The notes under the pieces are model-generated. The model did no database searches. It was not told the origin of the DNA and worked only from the letters and a program-made list of their open reading frames with translations. A DNA stretch of 64,000 bases from positions 10,044,001 to 10,108,000 of the forward strand of contig OX419760.1 of the NCBI GenBank assembly GCA_948567375.1, read 5' to 3'. The position numbers and the translations under genes are program-made. This DNA is from Lunularia cruciata. Lineage: Eukaryota > Streptophyta > Marchantiopsida > Lunulariales > Lunulariaceae. Shown here in pieces: positions 35,410 to 45,900 of the stretch; position 1 is the first letter of the stretch, and every line of letters begins with the position of its first letter.

Positions 35410-35808
35410 ATTCCTCAAATTGATAATTCAAGGTCTTGAATCAAGCATACTCTTCACATGATAATCATACATTTTGCATGCATTCCTCCTATCACTATCA
35501 ATTTTATCTCACTCCCACCTTAGCCATTTTTCTTGCTGGTATGTTCTTGACTGGCAAACCCAAAGGAAAATTGTTACTCTATCTTTCCATTAGGTTAATC
35601 ACCCCGAGTTGAAGGTTCCTTACTTTAGGTTTCTCCCTTGACAAGTCCAATCCAAGTTGTTCTTTTCTTGACACAAAGTAAACTATTTTGGATTTGGATA
35701 CAAAGACACAATTCTCTTTCTTTCATTGCCTATTTAGGTTCAATCCGACTTTGTTTGTACACTTCTTCTTCAAAATATAACAAAACCAAAAAATGTGGGT
35801 ACCACAAT
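35410..35808 (-). repeat. LTR of copy D, second part
   Basis: Minus-strand LTR start region. From about 35455 it follows the LTR starts of I and H in order, through GGCAAACCCAAAGGAAAA, to the terminus GTGGGTACCACA at 35808. The first 45 bases or so may belong to the unidentified block. It completes the LTR broken off at 16945. Confidence 0.72.
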
Positions 35809-36229
35809 TACACTCCCACAATCATTGGCTACAAAAATAGTTCCAAGTCAAAATGTGTTTATGTGCAAAGATGCATATCAAGACAAAGGTATGGTTCAAG
35901 GCCAAAAAGGGTTTTAGGCCAAGGATGTGTTCTACACTCACAATTTTTCACAACTTTTTCCTATTTTCCTTGCTCTAGTAATGATCTTCTTCCTAAAATC
36001 TATTGCAAGGAACTACCTTTCTCTTTACAAATTTTGATCACCAACTCTACCGCTCCTTGTTATTTGTGATTTTCACCTGCAATGCTTTCATTGCATCTTC
36101 AATTTCTTTGAAGTGTGTTTGAGTAATTTGTCAACTAATTGCTACAAGTGCTTGTCCAAGTAGGTCTTCATGGTTAATGCATATGTTTGGCATCTAGAAT
36201 CACAAGCCTTTGATTTCTCCAAGGAAGCT
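35809..36229 (-). pseudogene. Remnant X, C-terminal piece
   Basis: DNA between LTR D and solo LTR H. The minus strand gives coiled-coil-like sequence continuing from 52897 (the H insertion removed): EKSKACDSRCQTYALTMKTY, then LDKHL and, in a shifted frame, HFKEIEDAMKALQVKITNNK. It appears to be the end of the coding remnant X. Heavily decayed. Confidence 0.4.
36225..36229 (+). repeat. Target-site duplication, left, of solo LTR H
   Basis: AAGCT here and AAGCC at 52897-52901 flank LTR H. Four of five bases match and the difference is a C to T transition. Confidence 0.6.
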
Positions 36230-38735
36230 TGTGACAACCAGGCAAATATTACTTTTGCAGTAATTAGGTAAGTAAAGTTTGTTCCCAAAGAGATATTGGT
36301 CAGAAATTTCCAAATACAAAGCAAAGTAACAACTTCAGTTCTTCTTGATTGCATCTTTAGTCTCTCAAGTAGAAAGCAAACCCAGAAGAGAGTAACAAGC
36401 ACTAATTTGTAGTCTCATCACAATAGTTTGTCACACTTAGTCACAACTCCATCAAATCTTTCCAAACAATCTTGATTGTGATGATTCAGGCTCTCCCAAA
36501 AATGGCCCTTCACTACAAAACGACTTCACCTCAGAATTGTGTTCTACCTTTCCACTAAAAGCACAACCTCCTTGATCAAAATTACTTCACATCAACACTA
36601 CGCTGCACTCACAAATGTAGAATACTACCAACACTACAATTCCTCTCCGATCTATCAAGGCATTGCTCTAATTGCACTTCACTTAGGATCAAACACATAG
36701 AATTAAGATCAAAGATGCGGAATCCAACATCCAACAAACACACTAACTTGCATTTTGAAATTCTCCAAACACTCACAAACACAATCACAAAGTTGATACT
36801 TGAAATTAAGCTCAAACAACGAGCACTACTTTACAACACTTTGCTTTATCTATTCTCAGAAATTATGAGCACTAAATAACATATGACTGCAAATGTCACT
36901 CTTAAATAGTAAAATAATGACACTAACAACTATACAATTCTATAATAACTCTTCTAACATGCAGATCTAAAATGACAAACCACCTCTTCATATCTACCTC
37001 TTCAGATCTCAAAATTGTTACTACTCCGATCCGATGTCTACTTCTTCCTCTGCTTTCAATCCAGAAGTAACTTCACTCACTACTCTATCCTCGGGTTTCA
37101 TATCTACTAATTCCTCTACCAATTCTAACATTTCTCCACTCTCATTTACAATTACACTCTCAAGTAATCCTTCTAAATCTTTATCTCTCGACCCACTCTT
37201 CTCTAACACCTTTGCTGGTAACTCCAAAGATATTTGGACTCCTATGTCATCTACTTCAAGTTTTGCTTTTACATTCTTCTGAATTTTATCTATCTCTAAT
37301 TTCACCAAGTCTAATATAATCGTGATATTATCTTCCACTTCTAATATCTTCCTATCTATGCAAATTTTGAGACTAATAAGTAAAGCATTCACATCTTTGT
37401 CCTTTGCATTTTGTCTCCTTGTCTCCCGCACCAACAACTTCAACTCGTGTAGCCTCATCTCTTCAATTCGCACACTGGCTTCTGTACTCAACATCACGTT
37501 CATCTTGATCAAGATCTTCTTCAATGGCTCCAGTCTCATTTTTCTATCCCGTTCTTGATCTACAAGCCAATCTTCTCTGTACATTGCCAATTCCACTTCA
37601 AACTAGGCTTTCATAGTCTCCTTCTCTTTCTCCTTTTGCACAATCTTCTCCTCCTGATTGCAAAGTAACTCTCTTAACCTTTCCTCCTCTCTATATCTTG
37701 CTGTCAACTCTCTTTGCCAGAGCTGCTTCTTCTCTTCTACACTCTCCATCACTCTATTGAGCTCTTGCTCTTTCTTTGCTACTCTTGCCATTGTATGAAT
37801 AATTTCTAATCTCGAATTAGCAAATTGATGCTTCAAGATTTCATACTCAACTACTTGCTTTTTGCTTGCTATGTCACTCTACTCTATGAGTCTCTCTCTA
37901 CTCCTTGCTTCTCTCTTCAAGTTCTCAATCACTTGATTCTGCACTACATCATCTACTCGTATTACTTCCCTTTCCTCTTCACCTTGGGTTACACTCTTCT
38001 TCAACTCCAAGTTCTTTTCTTCCAATTGAGCTAACACCTGCAATACAATCTTCACCTCTGGACACTTTGACTGCATCTCCTTCTTCTTGTGCTCTAACTT
38101 CACCACCAATGGGCACACAACCTCCCCTAGATACTCTACTCCTTCACTCGGAATTACTTTGGCTTGCAGACTTATCTCCTTCTTTGTCTCTTCCTTGCTC
38201 AATACTCACCTTCTTAACTGCAATCGCTTTATAGGAATGGATTTGTCGCTCCCCAAACTTCCACTCTCCACTTCTCTCACTTTACTCGGCCCCGCTTCAT
38301 ACTTCACCCTTTGTCTAAAACAGACTCCCTTCTAAATTGTAACTCTCTTTTCCTCTTGCTCTGGAACTTCATCTTCCAATTTTGAGTTATCTTTCTCCAC
38401 CATCTCCATCTTAGCTTCCTCCTCTTCGGGTACCAACTGCATCTCTCTGCCATCATCACTGTCATTGCTCGTGTCCCCACTTTGCAGCATGAACTCGGGT
38501 TCTTCCTTCTTCTCCAAGTCTTTGGACTTGCACTCAACCTCCCCTTCGGACTCTTCATCCGACAACGTGATCACCACCAATTCTTTCCTCAAGTTCACTC
38601 TTATGGATTTTTGAGGTTGCACCTTCTCTACTTCTTCTTCTTCTCCTTGTCAACTCCTCTTCTCTGACTTTGGAGTACTCACCTTCACTTGCACATTCTG
38701 CCCCATCTGCTCATAGTACTCATTGCTACTCCTAA
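36230..38735 (-). repeat. Solo LTR H, first part
   Basis: Begins TGTGACAACC at 36230 and runs to 38735, where copy I is inserted. It resumes at 51615 and ends ACCACA at 52896. The two parts total about 3.79 kb, the full family length, and the flanks carry near-identical pentamers. No internal region is attached, so this is a solo LTR left by recombination between two LTRs. A TATA-like CTATTTAAG lies at 36901-36909. Confidence 0.85.
37021..38735 (-). pseudogene. LTR-internal ORF of H, linker and coiled coil
   Basis: C-terminal two thirds of the H frame, whose N-terminus is at 51615-52328. From N to C: acidic linker with VVITLSDEESEGEVECKSKD (38332-38622); coiled coil (37879-38202: VEYLGEVVCPLVVKLEHKKK); RLEIIHTMARVAKKEQELNR (37603-37836); and a 191-codon open segment (37021-37596) with MNVMLSTEASVRIEEMRLHE and ending AEEEVDIGSE. 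It is the best preserved coiled coil in the window together with that of I. Few stops separate the segments: three in-frame breaks between 37597 and 38332. Confidence 0.75.
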
Positions 38736-41662
38736 TGTGACAACCCGGCAAATATCACTTTTGCGGTAATCGGGTAAGTAAAGTTTGTTCCCGTAGAGAT
38801 ACGAGTCAGAAATGTCCAAATACAAAGTCAAATAGTAACAATGTAGTTCTTCTTGGTTGCGTCTTTAATCTCTCAGGTAGAAACCACACCCTGAAGAGAG
38901 TAACAAGCACTGATTTGCAGTCTTGTCACAAATTCACACTCCTTAATCACAACTCCTTCAAATCTTTCCAAACAATCTTGATTGTGATGATTCAGGCTCT
39001 CCCAAAAATGGCACTTCACTGCAAAACGACTTCGCCTCAAAATTGTGTTCCATCCTTCCACTGAAGGCACAACTTCCTTGATCGAAATTGCTTCACATCA
39101 ACCTCGCACTGCACTCACAAATGCAGAATACTACCAACACTACAATTCTTCTTAGATCTGTCAAGGCATTGCTTCGATTGCACTTCACTCAAGATCAAAC
39201 ACACAGAATGAAGATCAAGGCTGTGGAATCCAACATCCAACAAGCACATTGACTTGCACTTTGAATTTCTCCAAACACTCACAAACACAATTGCAAAGTT
39301 GATACTCGGAATCAAGCTCAAGCAACAAGCACTGCTTCACAACACTTCGCTTTATCTATTCTCAGAAATAATGAGCACTGAACAACATTCCTTTGCAAAT
39401 GCCACTCTTAAATAGTGAATCAATCGATAGTTCTAACAACTATACCATTCTACAACAACTCTTCTAACCTGCAGATCCAAAATGACAATGCACCCCTTCA
39501 TATCTGCCTCTTCAAATCTCAAATCTGTTACTACTTTGATCCGATGTCTACTTCTTCTTTGGCTTTCAAACCCAAACCCGAAGTAATCTTACTCCCTATC
39601 ACTCTATCCTCGGGTTTCACATCTTCTACCTCTTCTACCAGATCCAACCATTCTCTTTCCTGATCTGAAATTACACTAGTGGGTAATCTATCTAACTCCT
39701 TATCTCCCGACCCACTCTTCTCTAATGTCTCCATCGGTAATTCCAAAGACATTTGCACTCTTATGTTATCTACTTTGGGTTTTGCTCTAACATCCTTCCG
39801 AAGCTTTTCTATCTCTTTTTTCACTAAGTCTAATCTAATTGAAATGTTGTCTTCTACTCCTAATATCTTCATGTCTACCCAAGTTCTGAGAATAATTAAC
39901 AAGGCGTTCATATCTGTGTCTTTTGCCTGTCTTCGCCTCGTCTCATGCACTAACAACTTCAACTCGTGTAGCCTCGTCTCCTCAATCCAAACACTGGCTT
40001 CTGTACTTAGCATTGCATTCATTCGGAGTACTATCTCCTTCAATAGCTCCAATCTGGTCTTCCTCTCACGCTCTCGATCTGCAAGCCAGTCCTCCCTGTA
40101 CATTGCCAACTCCGCCTTGAACTCGGCTTTCATCATCTCCTTCTCCTTCTCTTTCTGTGCAACCCTCTCCTCCTGATTACGAAGTCATTCGCGTAATTGT
40201 TCTTCTTCTTGGTATCGTCCCACCAACTCTCTTTGCCAGAGTTGCTTCTTCTCCTTGACACTCTCCATCACTCTATCAAGCTCTTGATCCTTTGCTGCTA
40301 CCCTTGCCATAGCATGGATTACTTCTACTCTTGAATCAGCAAACTGCTGCTTCAAGATCTCGTACTCTGCTACTTGTCTTTCCCTTGCTATGTCACTCTT
40401 CCTCACAAGATCCTCCCGATAGCTCACTTCTCTCTTCAGGTCTTCAATTACCTGACTTCTCTCTACTGCCTCGGCTTGCCGTACTTCCCTTTCCTTCTCA
40501 CCTCGGGTTATACTCTTCTTCAACTCCGAGTTTTCTTCTTCTAATCGCGCCAACACCTGCAACACAGTCTTTACCTCCGGACATGTCGACTGCATTTCCT
40601 TCTTCTTATGTTCTAACTTTACCAACAAAGGACACACCACTTCCCGCAGTTACTCCACTCCATCACTCGGGGTTACTTCTTCTCGTGTGGCCACTTTTCT
40701 GCGTACTTCGTGTTCATCCGATACTTGCCTTCTTCTCTACAGTCTTTGTATCAAAAGTGACACCTCACTTCTCGAGCTTTCTCCTACCTCTTCCTTCACT
40801 TTACTCGGCCCCGCTTCACACTTCGCCTTACGTCTCGAGCAAAATCCTTGCTGTACTGCGATCTTCTTCTCTTCGGGCACAGTTACTTTGTCTTCTAATT
40901 GTGTGTTGTCTTCGGCCTCCATCTCGGTTTGCACTTCTTCTTTGTATTAGTCCACCGCCGGTACCAATGTCATCTCTCCACCTTCATCACTATCACTGCT
41001 CGTATCTCTGCTTTGCAGTGTTAGCTCAGGCTCCTCATCATGTTCCGAGTCTTCAATTTTGAGCTCGGCATCTCCTTCTGAGTCTTCATCCTCCTACTCA
41101 ATTACCATCATACTTCGCCTCGGGTTCTCCCTCTCTCTTGATTTCACTCTCGTAACTTCTACCTTGCACACTAACACGATTCCAACTCTATTTCTCTTCC
41201 CTCGATCACTTGCAAGATGACTTCTCAACGGCAAAGGAAAATTACTTGACATTTCGTCATTGCAAGTTCAATTTTTATAGAGTTGCGCTTCTTTGTCTTT
41301 TGTCACTTCGAGTTTCTACCAAGAAATCACACCTCCGGCATGCACCTATCACTGTCAATAAACCTTTGCGCATATGGACCACCAGTTTTAAAACGGCCCC
41401 TTCTTGAATTTCTCGCCCCGACGAAAGGTTGTTAGACTGTCTTTGCCTCGGGTTGAGCTCCCCCCAAAACAATGACACTTTACTTTGGGTTGTATGCTGA
41501 CAGGGCATTTCCGAGTACTTTGCCTTATGAGCCGAGGTCACTTTACTTTGGGTTTCATCCCCAAGACTCTTTTCTTTGCCTTCTTTGGCCATACAAGCGC
41601 AATCCAACTTCTCTATACACTTCTTCTCCTTTATTTTGGAAAAAAAAAATGTGGGCACCACA
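38736..41662 (-). repeat. 3' LTR of copy I (internally deleted)
   Basis: TGTGACAACCC at 38736 to GGCACCACA at 41662. Compared with the 5' LTR it lacks the segment equivalent to about 50220-51073, the N-terminal third of the LTR ORF. The junction is near 41125, where CGGGTT joins CTCCCTCTCTC. A TATA-like CTATTTAAG lies at 39407-39415. Confidence 0.88.
39531..41125 (-). pseudogene. LTR-internal ORF remnant in the 3' LTR of I
   Basis: Lacks the N-terminal globular block because of the 0.86 kb deletion. An acidic linker (about 40737-41125) is followed by a coiled coil in two long open segments: 40185-40640 (151 codons, VKTVLQVLARLEEENSELKK) and 39531-40136 (201 codons, AELAMYREDWLADRERERKT through RTWVDMKILGVEDNISIRLD). 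It ends EEEVDIGSK. If copy I were ever transcribed, this LTR would supply the 3' end of the RNA, so its genomic RNA would encode only the coiled-coil part. Confidence 0.72.
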
Positions 41663-41680
41663 TACCCCCTCCCTCAAATG
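41663..41680 (-). other. Polypurine tract of copy I
   Basis: The minus strand reads CATTTGAGGGAGGGGGTA directly before the 3' LTR start TGTGGTGCCC. Confidence 0.85.
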
Positions 41681-42830
41681 TGAGCGTCCCCGCGAACATA
41701 GACCTCGGGTGTTTTAGAAACTTCCGAGTCTATGGTCCAATATCTCTGAACTCTCCACCCGTTTACTCGAGTGGCAAAAGGATTACCTTCCAAGTCTACA
41801 AGCTGCATGGACCCATTTTTGTAAAGATGAAGAACTCGATAGGGACCCATCCATCTCAAATGCAACTTGCCTAGAAAAAATATTCAGCAATTGTCATATA
41901 ACAAAACCAAATCTCCTTCACGTACAGCCACAGGCTTGATCGTGCCTGACTTTCCTCTGTGCTTGTACTTCTTTTGTGGTTTGCATTGCATCGTCTCTTT
42001 TCTCTTCTAGCCACATCAGTTGATGAATCCAAAGATCCTGACTGTCTTCTTCCGACATTCATTCTTCGCAAAAAACCCGATATGTCGGCACTTCAAATTC
42101 AACTTGCAGTATGGGATGCAAGCCATATGTCAAGAAGTATGGAGTTTGTTTGGTTGTAATCTTTTCTCTCGTTCGATATGCCCACAACGCGGCTGGTAAT
42201 TTTTTATCCCAATCATAGGCATAATTGACAGTCACCTTATTCAAAATTTTACAAAGTAACCCATTTGCTCTTTCTGTTAAGTCATTTGCTTTTGGGTTAT
42301 AAGGAGTCATCTTTCGATGTTTAATCTGAAAGTACTTGGTTAACGCCTCCATTACAGAGTTCAAAAAATGTGTTCCTCGGTCATTGACCAATTCCAAAGC
42401 ACACCTATATCAAGAGATGATGTTTCAAAAGAAAAATTTTGCCACCGTTTCAGCATCATCTCTACGAGTTGCTTCAACTTTGACCATCTTGGTAGCATAG
42501 TCAGTGCAAACCAAAATGTATCACTTTCTTGTTACCTGGGTCACTGGTTGAATGGGACACACAAAATCAATCCCCCATTTCTCAAATGGGGCCAAAGGCA
42601 AAATTGGTCTCAAAGGCCATTGAGAAGTAGCCGTCAGCTTCCCCATTCTCTGACAAGCATCACAGCTTTGGATATGAGCATGTACATCTTTGTACATTGT
42701 AGGCCACCAATACCCTGCCAAAATAATTTTCTTTACAGTATTCTTTAGAGCATAGTGTCCTCCCGATGCTTTGGAGTATAAAGATTCAATCACTCCTTCT
42801 ACTTCGTATGTCTCCAAGCATCGCCGAAGT
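41674..42830 (-). pseudogene. Integrase of copy I
   Basis: Inserts the DNA copy into the host chromosome. On the minus strand the HHCC zinc region and core start lie at 42521-42817: SGGHYALKN, then KDVHAHIQSCDACQRMGK with the Cys pair, and KWGIDFVCPIQPV with the first Asp. The core continues through YATKMVKVEATRRDD, with TGA stops near 42430. ELVNDRGTHFLNSVMEALTK carries the second Asp and NDLTERANGLL the catalytic Glu (42059-42397). The C-terminal tail (41674-41865) has LRWMGPYRVLHLYKNGS and NPFATRVNGWRVQRYW and ends GDAHI, overlapping the polypurine tract. All three catalytic acids are kept, but stops break the frame. Confidence 0.88.
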
Positions 42831-42847
42831 ACTTTGTCTTTGCCTAT

Positions 42848-44395
42848 TTAAAATAAAATGCCGTGTTTCAGTTGGTACGGCCCCATCTTCCTGAGAAAGA
42901 CTGCCCGCTGTTCCGTGTCCATCCCTTCAAGACAATGGAGAGTATTCAGATAATTATATTCAGCTGCATACCTCGTACTTTGCATTGCTGATAAGTGATA
43001 CAACTCTTTGTCAAGGAACCGATCGTCAATTTCCCACTCCTGGTCTTGAGTTTCTAACCTGGACAGGAAGTCCGCATTTGAATGCGAAGCTCCTTTCCTT
43101 ACTTGTACAGTATACATGAACTCTTGTAACAACAAGATCCATCTTGCAATTTGTCTCGATAAATCTGCCTTCTTGACCAAATGTTGCAAGGCGTAATGGT
43201 CAACATAGAAGACAAACTCATACCCCAACAAATAATGACTAAATTTCTTGCAGGCATACACCATTCCGAGTGCTTCTCTTTCAGTTGTCGAATAGTTCTT
43301 TTCAGAAACTAAAAGTTGTTGGCTGGCATAATACACCGGGTAGTCCTTCTTCTTCTCATCCTTCTGACTTAAGACGACTCCGATGGCCATGGACAAAGTG
43401 TCCACATATACATGGAAAGGGACGTCCCAATTTGGGGCCCTCATAACTGGTGCTTCAACTAGCTTCTTCTTCAACACCTGGAAAGCTTCTTCTTGATTTG
43501 CTTCCCACAGGTAGTCTTTGGATTTCTTCAGAAGCTTTGTAAGTGGTGCAGCAAGCACTACATAGTTTGACACAAAGCGTTTGTAGTATCTGACATGTCC
43601 TGAGAAGGCTCTCAGCTCCCTGATGTTCTTCGGGGATTCCAAAGCTGCGATTATCTTGACCTTCTCAACATTGACTTCAATACCTCGGCTTGACACCAGA
43701 TACCCCAGAAGAATTCCCTCCTTCATTGCAAAGAAGCATTTCTTCGGGTGTAATGACAAGCCGGCAAAACGACACCTTTCAAATGTTTGGCAAAGGTAAT
43801 CTAAATGTACATCTCTTTGCCCAAACACACAAAAGTCATCAATGAAAACTTCCACAAATTTGCACAGGAAATCTTTGAAGATTGAATTCATCATCCGCTA
43901 GAAAGTAGCGGGAGCATAACACAACCCAAAGGGCATTTGATTGTAAGCAAAAGTGCCCCAATCGGTCGTGAATGTAGTTTTATCCTTGTCTTCTTCTCGA
44001 ATGGACACTTGATTGTACCCTGAAAATCTATCAAGAAAACTATAACAAGGATGCCAAACTACCTGATCTAAAATTGTATCAGTAAAAGGCAAGGGATGAT
44101 GATCTTTCCTTGTGACTGCGTTCAACTTCCGGAAGTCTTGGCACACTCGGATCTTCCCCGTTTTCTTCTTTGGGACAATGACAATGGGGGAGACCCATTC
44201 ACTGCTTAAGACAAGGAAGATGATTATGGCTCTTAAGTACTTGTCGATTTCATCTTTCACCAACAGCGAGTACTTCAGGTTCAAGCGGTATTGTCACTGC
44301 CAAACCGGAACTGCACCTTCAACCAGATCAATTCGGTGTTCTCCAAATTCTCGTGGAATACCTAGCATTTGATCAATAGACTAGGCAAATACATC
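42848..44395 (-). pseudogene. Reverse transcriptase and RNase H of copy I
   Basis: Copies genomic RNA into DNA. 43898-44284 holds the RT fingers and palm (SSEWVSPIVIVPKKKTGKIR, VCQDFRKLNAVTRKDHHPLP, SFLDRFSGYNQV). After a single stop at 43895-43897 a 348-codon open segment (42848-43894) contains FVEVFIDDFCVFG with the paired Asp at 43835-43840, then KKCFFAMKEGILLGYLVSSR. The RNase H part reads FHVYVDTLSMAIGVVLSQKD, YSTTEREALGMVYACKKFSH, DHYALQHLV and SNADFLSRLETQD. The FIDDF form is close to the FMDDF of Athila-type elements. There is no second RNase H. Confidence 0.9.
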
Positions 44396-45900
44396 CTAGA
44401 ATTCTATAAACAGGGCAGTGTATCCTGCCAACTCCTCCAAAGTAACTGTCTTCAAAATTTTTAAAAATTTTCTTTCAGTTAATAAAACATCTTGACAGTC
44501 ATCGGGGTTGATGACTCCTTCAACGTAGCTTAGTCGGCTTAACCCAAGGCGAGCTGCCATCAAACTCCCTTCCTCCAAGTCAGGTTCACCTGAGGCGAGG
44601 TCATATGGATCTTCGTCTTCAACATCCACCTCGTAGCATTCCAAGTAATTAACTTGGACTTTGTCTTCGGATTCGTCTGAGGACAAAGACGATGAGTCTT
44701 CGGATTTGTCCTTCTCTTCCGACGAACTTGTTTCCCCGAGATGGGGAACCTTTGTCCAACTCATAGTCACCAGCTTCTGATCTTTGGACAAAATGTCCTT
44801 GAATCTTAACTTCTGTTGATGCCAATCCACCACAACTTGGGCACTGTACAACCAAGGTCTGCCAATCAACAGAGGGTAACCAATCTTTGTCACTGGTCGC
44901 AACACGATGTAGTTCAACTTGAAGGATACCCCTCCAATGATTGTGGTAATGTTTGACAGCATGCCCAATGGCAATCTCCTGGTTTGGTCTGCAAACTTCA
45001 ACACTCGGGGTGTTGGTTCAAACGTGTGATACCCGAGTCGATTCACGGTATCCTTGGTCATGACATTCACACCGGACCCAGAGTCAATGGGTATCGATGT
45101 GATCATGCACCCTGCAATCTCCGCGTCTACCTTGGGAGATCCCAAATCTTCTTGCTCAATATGATAGATAGCAGGCAGGTCCTTCTTTGACATCAACCTC
45201 ACCTTTTTGAGGGCCGAATTCAGCTGTCTCTTGTACAGCTTGTTATCTTCCCACAATTGCTTGAATGTAACGTTGGCATTTGTGGCTGCCAGATCTGCTA
45301 CAATATCGTATTGGGGAACTCCTCCCAATTTGACCGTCTTTGCCTTCGGCTTTGGGTCCGAAGTCTCTCCATGTTCCCTCTTGACTTCGGGACGCTTCAA
45401 AATGGTGACGGACTTGCTGATGGCCTTAACCCAAGGTTCCTTGGGTTGGCCCACCTCGGCTTGGATCAAACCCTTTACTTCGGATTGGATGTCCGCCGGA
45501 AAAACTGGAGACTTCGTCTTTATCTCCTCTTCCAAACTCAATTCCCAAGTCCTGAGTAGTGCCTCCTTTAGTTCTTTCTGCAAGGCTTTAGCTTTGGCTT
45601 TTGCAAGGATCTTTTCCTCCTTGGCAGAAAGAATTGCTTTTGGGCGCAGTCTCTTTGCCTTTTTGGAAGACGACGAGGTCGTACTCAGTTCTTTGAGATC
45701 ACGCTTCTTCTTACTGGAGCGTGTCTCAACTTTCAAAATTTCAAGGTCCGGCCATTCTCCTTCTAAGGCCGGACTCCCTTCTTGAGGTCTTTCTTCCTCA
45801 AGAGTAATGCAGTTTACATTCATATCCCCCTTTGGCTGAAGTGATGCACGCTCAGTGGGGGTCTGTACATACTTTACAGGCGGCTTTGGGTTTGGTGGGT
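44396..45900 (-). pseudogene. Protease region of copy I
   Basis: Part of a 578-codon open frame (44396-46132). After the knuckles comes a Lys/Glu-rich segment (SSKKAKRLRPKAILSAKEEK, about 45400-45800). The aspartic protease follows, with the active site Asp-Ser-Gly at 45077-45085 in SIPIDSGSGVNVMTKD, then ADQTRRLPLGMLSNITTIIG and PLLIGRPWLYSAQVVVDWHQ. An acidic Ser-rich linker (EDSSSLSSDESEDKVQVNYL) leads to RT. The active site is intact, unlike copies A (DSR) and E (DLG). The frame ends at a TAG where Gln is probably ancestral. Confidence 0.88.

Noticed and set aside
40331-41062. 243-codon and 271-codon plus-strand frames opposite the LTR ORF (also 49422-50237)
   Set aside because: They are Ser/Leu/Pro-rich complements of the Glu/Lys-rich coiled coil. 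Low complexity keeps them open and they carry no motif of their own.
42848-44395. Assigning family 1 to the Tat lineage by a second RNase H
   Set aside because: No second RNase H domain is visible. The lineage is left as Athila/Tat-like until an RT phylogeny is made.
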